From: Mycolicibacterium holsaticum DSM 44478 = JCM 12374
GTDB taxonomy: Bacteria > Actinomycetota > Actinomycetes > Mycobacteriales > Mycobacteriaceae
Direction: 5' to 3'
NCBI RefSeq assembly: GCF_019645835.1
Contig: NZ_CP080998.1
Span: 868,001 to 932,000, forward strand
DNA length: 64,000 nucleotides
Shown: in pieces, positions 57,808 to 64,000 of the stretch
Numbering within the stretch: position 1 is the stretch's first letter
Layout of the letters: the number at the start of each line of letters is the position of its first letter
Translations under genes and position numbers: made by a program
The notes under the pieces: model-generated
Told to the model about the DNA's origin: nothing
What the model saw: the letters and a program-made list of their open reading frames with translations, nothing else
Databases searched by the model: none

Positions 57808-58653
57808 GTGAGCGAGCTTTTGAGGCTGGACGGCCGCATCGTCGTGGTGTCGGGGGCTGGCGGCGGCGGCATCGGCACCACCGTGACCCGCATGGCCGCG
57901 CAGGCCGGCGCCACCGTGGTGGCGGTCAGCCGGTCGAAGGAGAACCTCGACGAACACGTCGCACCGCTGGCCGCACAGGGGCTGGCGGTGGTGCCGGTGG
58001 CCGCCGACGCCTCCACCGACGAGGGCATCGCGACCGTGATGGACCAGGCCCGGCGCGCCGACGGCGAGCTGTACGGGCTGGTGAACATCGCCGGCGGCGC
58101 CGCGCCTGCCACCTGGATGCCCGCCACCCGGGTGACCCGAACCGACTGGCGGGATCTGTTCACCGCCAACCTCGAGACGGCCTTCTTCATGAGCCAGGCG
58201 GTGGCCGCCGAGATTCGGCAGCAGGGCAACCCCGGTTCGATCGTGTCGTTGTCGTCGATCAGCGGGATGAACACCGCGCCGTTCCATATCGCCTACGGCA
58301 CCGCCAAGGCCGCGGTCGCCGCGATGACGCGCACGATGGCCGCCGAGTTGGCCCTGGCCGACATCCGCGTCAACGCCGTCGCACCGGGCGTGACGGAAAC
58401 CGCCGCGTCACGCACGTACGTCGACGACGACCCCGACCGCGACCGCCGCGCGATCGCGATGGGCCGGCGCGGCCGCCCGGAGGAACAGGCCGGCGCGATC
58501 CTGTTTCTGCTGTCCGATCTGTCGAGTTACATCACCGGGCAGACGTTGCTCGTCGACGGCGGGCTGAACCTCAAGTGGACCCATTTGGACGCCGACAATA
58601 CGTCGCTGTTCCTCAAAGACGAATCCTTCCGCGCCGAGATCAAGCGGTTTTAG
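57808..58653 (+). CDS. short-chain dehydrogenase/reductase
   Basis: A 281-residue classical SDR: VSGAGGGGIGTTV, catalytic YGTAKAAVA, VNAVAPGVTETAAS. The C-terminal extension (about 25 residues beyond the usual GG motif) carries aromatic/charged residues. GTG start 57808 lies immediately after the second GntR-type operator, so the mRNA leader is very short. It leads the plus-strand operon of Rieske and BV-type oxygenases. It probably acts on a hydroxyl formed during ring oxidation. Confidence 0.88.
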   Translation: MSELLRLDGRIVVVSGAGGGGIGTTVTRMAAQAGATVVAVSRSKENLDEHVAPLAAQGLAVVPVAADASTDEGIATVMDQARRADGELYGLVNIAGGAAPATWMPATRVTRTDWRDLFTANLETAFFMSQAVAAEIRQQGNPGSIVSLSSISGMNTAPFHIAYGTAKAAVAAMTRTMAAELALADIRVNAVAPGVTETAASRTYVDDDPDRDRRAIAMGRRGRPEEQAGAILFLLSDLSSYITGQTLLVDGGLNLKWTHLDADNTSLFLKDESFRAEIKRF

Positions 58654-58661
58654 GAGAACCC

Positions 58662-60035
58662 ATGACAGACCTAGAAGCCCAAGTCGCCGAGGAGCTTTCC
58701 GAGCCGATGACGATCGGTGTGGAGGCCTACACCTCCGAGGCCTATGCCCGTGCCGAACGCGACAAGCTGTGGCGCAAGGTCTGGCAGCAGGTCGGCCGGG
58801 TCGAGGAGCTACCGGAGGTCGGCAGCTATCTGACCTACGACATCCTCGACGACTCGATCATCATCGTGCGAACGGGCGCGCACACCTTCAAGGCGCATCA
58901 CAACGTCTGCATGCACCGCGGCCGCCGTCTCGTCGACACCCCCGACGGCGCGAAGAACGCCTGCGATCGGGCCCGTAAGTCGTTCGTGTGCGGATTCCAC
59001 GGCTGGACATACGCTCTCGACGGCACGTGTACGCACATCCGGGAACAGGACGACTGGAAGGGTGCGCTGACGCCGGAGAACACCCATCTGGCTCCCGTTC
59101 AGGTGGACACCTGGGGCGGTTGGTTGTTCATCAACATGGACCCGACGTGTGAGTCGCTTGGCGACTACCTGTTCCCGGCGGCGAAGATACTCGATCCGTT
59201 CGGGCTGGAGAACATGCGCTACAAGTGGCGCAAATGGCTGTACTTCGACTGTAACTGGAAGGTCGCGCTGGAGGCCTTCAACGAGACCTACCACGTGTTC
59301 ACCACCCATCCGGAATTCAACAGGTTCGGCGAGTTCAAGGGCTGGGCCAAGGCGCAGGGCAAGCACAGCAACATCGGCTACGACGCGCCAAAGGACATGG
59401 AGGCCACCAGGTCCAAGATCCGGCTCGGCACCGGCGACGATCCGCGCGTGTCCACCGCGGAGATGCAGATGTACACGTGGGAGCAGACCAACGCCACCAC
59501 CACCGAAACGCTGGTGAACGCCGCCAAGAGGCTGGTCGACGAACTGCCCGAAGGCACACCACCCGACAAGGTCCTCGAACACTGGCTGGCGTCGGCGCGG
59601 CGGGACGACGAAGCCCGAGGGGTGATCTGGCCGACGATCCCGGCCGACATCCTCGGGCAGGCGGGCACGGCCTGGCAGGTCTTCCCGAACTTCCAGATCG
59701 GTCAGGGCCTGACCACCGCACTGTGCTACAGCGCGCGACCGCACCCGAGCTATGACCCGAACAAGTGCGTCTTCGAAGTGGCGACGCTGGAGTTGTTCCC
59801 GAAAGGTCAAGAGCCACAGACCGAATGGGAGTACACACCGAAGGACAGCCCGAACTGGCTCTCGGTGCTGCCACAGGACTTCTCCAACATGGCCGCGGTG
59901 CAGCAGGGCATGAAGTCGCTCGGCTTTCCCGGAACCAGGCCCAACCCGTATCGCGAACGCAGCACCGTCAACCTTCACTACCAACTGTCCAGATACATGG
60001 GCACCGGCGAACCCCAGGAGCTTTCCGACCGATGA
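58662..60035 (+). CDS. Rieske non-haem iron oxygenase, alpha subunit
   Basis: A 457-residue Rieske oxygenase. The Rieske [2Fe-2S] ligands are Cys83-Met-His85 and Cys110-Gly-Phe-His113. The mononuclear-iron facial triad region is NETYHVFTTHPE with His211 and His216 in the C-terminal START-like domain. Such enzymes hydroxylate aromatic, steroid or terpenoid substrates and need ferredoxin and reductase partners, which are not found within this window. AGGAG overlaps the SDR stop, 8-10 nt before ATG 58662. Coupled by a 4-bp overlap to the next gene. Confidence 0.92.
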   Translation: MTDLEAQVAEELSEPMTIGVEAYTSEAYARAERDKLWRKVWQQVGRVEELPEVGSYLTYDILDDSIIIVRTGAHTFKAHHNVCMHRGRRLVDTPDGAKNACDRARKSFVCGFHGWTYALDGTCTHIREQDDWKGALTPENTHLAPVQVDTWGGWLFINMDPTCESLGDYLFPAAKILDPFGLENMRYKWRKWLYFDCNWKVALEAFNETYHVFTTHPEFNRFGEFKGWAKAQGKHSNIGYDAPKDMEATRSKIRLGTGDDPRVSTAEMQMYTWEQTNATTTETLVNAAKRLVDELPEGTPPDKVLEHWLASARRDDEARGVIWPTIPADILGQAGTAWQVFPNFQIGQGLTTALCYSARPHPSYDPNKCVFEVATLELFPKGQEPQTEWEYTPKDSPNWLSVLPQDFSNMAAVQQGMKSLGFPGTRPNPYRERSTVNLHYQLSRYMGTGEPQELSDR

Positions 60036-61891
60036 CCGAGACGCTGAGCACCTCCGCACCGCCGTGCGGTCCGACGGAGACCCCCGACGACATCGACATC
60101 GATGCGCTGCGGGAGAAGTACGCCCAGGAGCGGGCCAAGAGGCTGCGGCCGGAAGGCTCGAAGCAGTACGTCGAACTGAGCGACGACTTCGCCGGCTATT
60201 ACGAAGTCGATCCCTACACGCCCGTCGCCCCGCGCGACCCGATCGACGAGGACATCGACGTCGCGGTGCTCGGTGGCGGCTTCGGTGGTCTGCTGTCGGC
60301 CGCGTACCTGAAGAAGGCCGGCGTCGAGGACGTCCGGATCATCGAACTCGGCGGTGACTTCGGCGGGGTGTGGTACTGGAACCGGTATCCGGGTATCCAG
60401 TGCGACAACGAATCCTATTGCTACATCCCGATGCTCGAAGAGCTCGACTTCATGCCGTCCAAGAAGTTCGCCGACGGCACCGAGATCTACCAGCACTGCC
60501 GAAACATCGGTAAGCACTTTGGGCTTTACGACGGGGCGATCTTTTCCACCCAGGTGCGCAGCCTGCGCTGGGACGACGAGATTGCGCGGTGGCGGATCAG
60601 CACCAACCGCGACGACGACATCCGGGCCCGGTTCGTCATCATGGCCTCGGGACCCTTTCACCGCCCGAAACTTCCTGGTATTCCCGGGATCAAGGACTTC
60701 CGGGGGCACAGCTTCCACTCGTCGCGGTGGGACTACGACTACACCGGCGGCGACAGCACCGGAAACCTGCACAAGCTGGCCGACAAGCGCGTCGCGGTCG
60801 TCGGCACCGGTGCCACCGCCATCCAGATCGTGCCGTTTCTGGCCAAGGATGCCGAGCACCTGTACGTGTTCCAACGCACCCCGTCCACGGTCGACGAACG
60901 CAACAACGCCCCAACCGATCCCGAGTGGGTGAAGTCGCTGCAGCCGGGCTGGCAGAAGGAACGCCAGCGCAACTTCCACTCTTGGACGTTCGAAGGCATG
61001 GCGCTGGGCCAGCCGGATCTGGTGTGCGACTTCTGGACCGAGCTGGGCCGCAACACCGCCGCGCGGGTGATGGCGCTGGAGGACCCGGCGTCGATGACAC
61101 CCGAGCAGTTCATGGCGATCCGGGAGGAAGAGGACTACAAGATCATGGAGCGGCTGCGCCGCCGGATCGCCGAGATCGTCAGCGACCAGGGCACCGCTGA
61201 GATGCTCAAGCCCTACTACCGGTTCCTGTGCAAGCGTCCGCTGTCCAACGACGAGTACCTGCCGACATTCAACCGCCCCAACGTCACCCTGGTCGACGTT
61301 TCGGATTCCAAAGGTGTCGAACGGATCACGGAGAAGGGCCTGATCGCCGGCGGCAAGGAGTACGAGGTCGACTGCATCATCTACGCCAGCGGATTCGAGA
61401 TCACCACCGACATCAGCAGGCGCTACTCGATCGACGCGATCGAGGGCCGCGACGGCGTGTCGCTCTACGACTACTGGCGCGACGGGTACAAGACCCTGCA
61501 CGGCATGACCAGCCGCGGTTTCCCCAACCAGTTCTACACCGGCTTCACCCAGGTCGGCATCTCGGCGAACATCGCATCGAACTACGAACTGCAGGGTGAA
61601 CACATCGCGTACGTCATCGCCGAAGCGTTGAACCGCGGCGTCAGCACGGTGGAGCCGACCCAAGAGGCACAAGATGATTGGTGTCAGACCGTGCGCGAAA
61701 CCGCCGTCGACAACTCGGCGTTCGACGCGTCCTGCACACCCGGCTACTACAACAACGAGGGCGGTGGTGGCGGTGAGGGCATCCGGTCTCATCTCGGCGA
61801 CCCCTACGGTCCCGGCTTCTACGCCTTCGGCGACCTGCTCAAGGAGTGGCGCGACAGGGGTGACCTGGATGGCCTGGTCCTCGGAAAGTAG
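60032..61891 (+). CDS. Baeyer-Villiger-type flavin monooxygenase
   Basis: A 619-residue FAD/NADPH monooxygenase of class B. FAD fingerprint VLGGGFGGLLSAAYL near residue 80, the BVMO fingerprint FxGxxxHxxxWD at 223-234 (FRGHSFHSSRWD) and the NADPH fingerprint VVGTGATAIQIV near 250. An N-terminal extension of about 75 residues precedes the fold. It inserts oxygen next to a ketone to give an ester or lactone. Its ATG overlaps the Rieske stop (ATGA). It probably acts after Rieske hydroxylation and SDR oxidation. Confidence 0.92.
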   Translation: MTETLSTSAPPCGPTETPDDIDIDALREKYAQERAKRLRPEGSKQYVELSDDFAGYYEVDPYTPVAPRDPIDEDIDVAVLGGGFGGLLSAAYLKKAGVEDVRIIELGGDFGGVWYWNRYPGIQCDNESYCYIPMLEELDFMPSKKFADGTEIYQHCRNIGKHFGLYDGAIFSTQVRSLRWDDEIARWRISTNRDDDIRARFVIMASGPFHRPKLPGIPGIKDFRGHSFHSSRWDYDYTGGDSTGNLHKLADKRVAVVGTGATAIQIVPFLAKDAEHLYVFQRTPSTVDERNNAPTDPEWVKSLQPGWQKERQRNFHSWTFEGMALGQPDLVCDFWTELGRNTAARVMALEDPASMTPEQFMAIREEEDYKIMERLRRRIAEIVSDQGTAEMLKPYYRFLCKRPLSNDEYLPTFNRPNVTLVDVSDSKGVERITEKGLIAGGKEYEVDCIIYASGFEITTDISRRYSIDAIEGRDGVSLYDYWRDGYKTLHGMTSRGFPNQFYTGFTQVGISANIASNYELQGEHIAYVIAEALNRGVSTVEPTQEAQDDWCQTVRETAVDNSAFDASCTPGYYNNEGGGGGEGIRSHLGDPYGPGFYAFGDLLKEWRDRGDLDGLVLGK

Positions 61892-61942
61892 CGATTTGTG
61901 TGCGTTCAGGCGCGGTGAGCGCTCGTTTTCGCACACAAATCG
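61892..61942. repeat. long perfect hairpin next to the SDR ribosome site
   Basis: CGATTTGTGTGCG (61892-61904) and CGCACACAAATCG (61930-61942) are perfect 13-bp arms around a 25-nt loop that contains an 8-bp palindrome GAGCGCTC (61917-61924). It starts directly after the BV-monooxygenase stop. The right arm ends on the first base of the GGAGG Shine-Dalgarno (61942-61946) of the next gene, so folding could reduce its translation or end transcription. Confidence 0.6.
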
Positions 61943-61951
61943 GAGGTTGAG

Positions 61952-62866
61952 GTGAGGTTCGACGACCGGGTCGCCGTGATCACCGGGGCAGGCCGGGGGC
62001 TGGGCCGCTCGTATGCGATGCTGCTGGCCGCTCGCGGCGCGAAAGTCGTCGTCAACGACCCCGGCGGCAACCTCACCGGCGGCGGGACCGATGCCGGTCC
62101 CGCCGAGGACGTGGTGCGTGAAATCGTCGCTGCCGGTGGGCAAGCCGTGGCCAATACCGACTCGGTGGCCACCGCGGACGGCGGCAAGGCCATCGTCGAC
62201 ACCGCGCTCGACCGGTACGGCCGCATCGACATCCTCATCCACAACGCCGGAAACGTCCGCCGCGCACCGCTGCGGGAGATGAGCTACGACGACTTCGACG
62301 CCGTGCTCGACGTCCACCTGCGCGGTGCATTTCACGTGGTGCGGCCCGCGTTTCCCACCATGTGCGACGCCGGCTACGGGCGGATCGTGCTGACCTCTTC
62401 GATCGGCGGGTTGTACGGCAACCATCAGGTGGCCAACTACGCGGCCGCCAAGGCCGGGGTGATCGGGCTGTCCAACGTCGCGGCGATGGAAGGTGCGGCC
62501 GACGGCGTCGTCAGCAATGTGATCGTGCCCGCTGCTGTCACCCGGATGGCCGAAGGCATTGACACGTCGGCGTATCCACCGATGGGACCGGAGTTGGTGG
62601 CCCCGACGGTGGGTTGGCTCGCCCACGAATCGTGTTCGGTCAACGGTGAAGTGTTCATCGCGTTGGCCGGCCGGGTGGCCAGGGCATTCGTCGCCGAAAC
62701 CCCCGGCCTGTATCAGCCGGCATGGTCGATCGAAGACGTGGGCGAGCAGATCGCTGCCATCCGTGACCCCTCGGACCCGGTGATCTTTCCGGTAATACCC
62801 GACGGACACGGCGACCACATCCGGTACAGCTTCGCGATGGCCAGCCGGGGAGCGCCTCATGGCTAG
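61952..62866 (+). CDS. SDR, 3-hydroxyacyl-CoA-dehydrogenase type
   Basis: A 304-residue SDR resembling the dehydrogenase part of peroxisomal multifunctional enzyme 2: TGAGRGLGRSYAMLLA, NDPGGN, HNAGN, catalytic YAAAKAG, with an extended C-terminus. It probably oxidises a 3-hydroxyacyl-CoA in beta-oxidation of the pathway's product. GTG 61952 follows GGAGG (61942-61946). The stop overlaps the next gene by 8 bp. Confidence 0.88.
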   Translation: MRFDDRVAVITGAGRGLGRSYAMLLAARGAKVVVNDPGGNLTGGGTDAGPAEDVVREIVAAGGQAVANTDSVATADGGKAIVDTALDRYGRIDILIHNAGNVRRAPLREMSYDDFDAVLDVHLRGAFHVVRPAFPTMCDAGYGRIVLTSSIGGLYGNHQVANYAAAKAGVIGLSNVAAMEGAADGVVSNVIVPAAVTRMAEGIDTSAYPPMGPELVAPTVGWLAHESCSVNGEVFIALAGRVARAFVAETPGLYQPAWSIEDVGEQIAAIRDPSDPVIFPVIPDGHGDHIRYSFAMASRGAPHG

Positions 62867-64000
62867 CGGTCCGCTCAACGGCATACGCGTCGTCGACCTC
62901 ACCGCGATGGTGATGGGCCCCTACTGCACCCAGATCATGGCCGACATGGGCGCCGACGTGATCAAAATCGAACCGCCGCAAGGCGATAACACCCGCTACA
63001 TCTCCGTGGGCCCGGCGCCGGGGATGAGCGGTGTGTTCGTCAACGTCAACCGCGGCAAGCGCAGCGTCGTCATCGACCTGCGGACCGACGCCGGTAAGGC
63101 CGCGATGCGCACCCTCATCGAAGGGGCCGACGTGTTCATCCACTCCATGCGGTCCAAGGCGATCGCCAAGCTGGGCTTCAGCTATCAGGACGTCGCGGCG
63201 ATCAACCCGGCCATCGTCTACACCAACTGCTATGGATACGGCAGGCGCGGCCCGAAACGAGACCGGCCCGCCTACGACGACACCATCCAGGCGGAATGCG
63301 GAATCCCCTTTGTCCAACAGCAACTCACCGGCGAGGCCGACTTTGTCGGCACCATCATCGCCGACAAAGTGGCCGGACTGACCGCGGTCTACGCGACGAC
63401 GATGGCGCTGTTCCATCGCGAGCGCACCGGGGAGGGCCAGGAGGTCGAGGTCGCCATGTTCGAGACGATGGCGGCGTTCATGCTGGTCGAACATGCCAAC
63501 GGCGCCATGTTCGACCCTCCCCTCGGCCCTGCGGTGTATCCGCGCACGGTGGCGCCCAACCGCAGGCCCTACCGCACCAGCGACGGCTTCATCGCCGCGC
63601 TGATCTACAACGACAAGCACTGGAACGCGTTCGTCAACGCGGTCAAACCGGCCTGGGTCAACGAGTCTCACGCGACCCTGGAGATGCGCTCGCGCGACAT
63701 CGACTCCGTATACGGGCTGTTAGCCGAGACGATGAAGGAACGCACTACTGCCGAGTGGCTGGCCCTGTTCGATGAACTGGAGATCCCGGCCGCACCGCTG
63801 AACTCACCGGATGCGTTGTTCGACGATCCGCACCTGAGCGCGGCGGGGCTGTTCCAGACCGTCGACACACCGCACGGTCCGGTGCGCTTTCCCGGTGTGC
63901 CGACGTGGTTCTCGCGCACCCCGGGAGCCGTGACGGGTCCGGCGCCCGAACTCGGCGCCGACACCGAGGAGGTGCTCGCCGAACTCGGCGTGACAGGAGT
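62859..64000 (+). CDS. family III CoA-transferase (CaiB/BaiF type), partial at window end
   Basis: A CoA-transferase family III protein, 380 codons visible, running off the window. N-terminus GIRVVDLTAMVMGPYCTQIMADMGADVIKIEPP is the family hallmark; RGKRSVVIDLR and CYGYGRRGP follow. The segment that normally carries a catalytic Asp reads EVEVAMFE, with Glu197 and Glu202 at the acidic positions. It moves CoA between carboxylic acids or, as in racemases, acts on alpha-methyl acyl-CoA. ATG 62859 overlaps the SDR by 8 bp. This confirms that the operon continues past the window. Confidence 0.85.
   Translation, partial: MASGPLNGIRVVDLTAMVMGPYCTQIMADMGADVIKIEPPQGDNTRYISVGPAPGMSGVFVNVNRGKRSVVIDLRTDAGKAAMRTLIEGADVFIHSMRSKAIAKLGFSYQDVAAINPAIVYTNCYGYGRRGPKRDRPAYDDTIQAECGIPFVQQQLTGEADFVGTIIADKVAGLTAVYATTMALFHRERTGEGQEVEVAMFETMAAFMLVEHANGAMFDPPLGPAVYPRTVAPNRRPYRTSDGFIAALIYNDKHWNAFVNAVKPAWVNESHATLEMRSRDIDSVYGLLAETMKERTTAEWLALFDELEIPAAPLNSPDALFDDPHLSAAGLFQTVDTPHGPVRFPGVPTWFSRTPGAVTGPAPELGADTEEVLAELGVTG

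Noticed and set aside
59978..62902. A 974-residue antisense frame opposite the BVMO and SDR genes
   Set aside because: It is the complement of two well-supported genes and has no domain of its own; typical for high-GC DNA.

Overview
The window is chromosomal DNA from a high-GC actinobacterium, almost certainly a Mycobacterium/Mycolicibacterium species. From position 1 to about 50.2 kb the genes follow, with insertions and losses, the order I recall for the M. tuberculosis Rv0871-Rv0910 segment: cspB, DUF2771, an MFS protein, DUF3027, DUF2530, a SpoU methylase, DUF2537, sepH, serC, an Rv0885-type diiron protein, fprB, a VOC protein, citA, gltA2, an Rv0897c-type oxidase, DUF2630, prrB-prrA, accD3, echA6, Rv0906/Rv0907 types, ctpE and an Rv0909/Rv0910-type pair. 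Rv numbers and family names come from memory of the families; no search was run. Coding density is very high. No gene-free stretch exceeds 300 bases, and I saw no rRNA, tRNA, CRISPR array, insertion sequence or phage.

Region 1-16.5 kb carries housekeeping and envelope genes plus two secreted glycoside hydrolases. One is a 931-residue GH1 protein with an acidic repeat region and an archaeal-looking catalytic domain; the other is a GH16 enzyme. Region 16.5-28.2 kb holds two citrate synthases around pdxH and a TetR gene, then a DHA2 exporter, a large class III cyclase/ATPase regulator, a phytoene-dehydrogenase-like oxidase and an FKBP. Region 28.2-38.7 kb has the PrrAB two-component system facing a block of three ABC exporters whose promoter looks like a MerR/SoxR-type 19-bp-spacer promoter, then an epoxide hydrolase and small proteins of unknown function. 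Region 38.7-50.2 kb has accD3, a glycosyltransferase/amylo-alpha-1,6-glucosidase operon under a perfect CIRCE element, echA6, two hydrolases, ctpE and the Rv0909/Rv0910-type pair.

Region 50.3-64 kb is the accessory part and the best candidate for an undescribed system. A seven-gene, almost fully overlapping minus-strand operon (beta-propeller, GntR/UTRA regulator, acyl-CoA ligase, SDR, acyl-CoA ligase, NAD(P)-binding protein, ERG2/sigma-1-receptor-like protein) diverges from a plus-strand operon (SDR, Rieske oxygenase, Baeyer-Villiger-type monooxygenase, SDR, family III CoA-transferase running off the window). The shared 138-bp intergenic region carries two near-identical palindromes, one in front of each operon. 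I infer a GntR-controlled route that activates, hydroxylates and cleaves a cyclic, perhaps terpenoid or steroid-like, carboxylic acid; the substrate is not visible from sequence.

The main regulatory observations are the CIRCE element ahead of carbohydrate genes, the GntR-type operator pair, the MerR-type promoter ahead of the ABC block, and two long intergenic hairpins.
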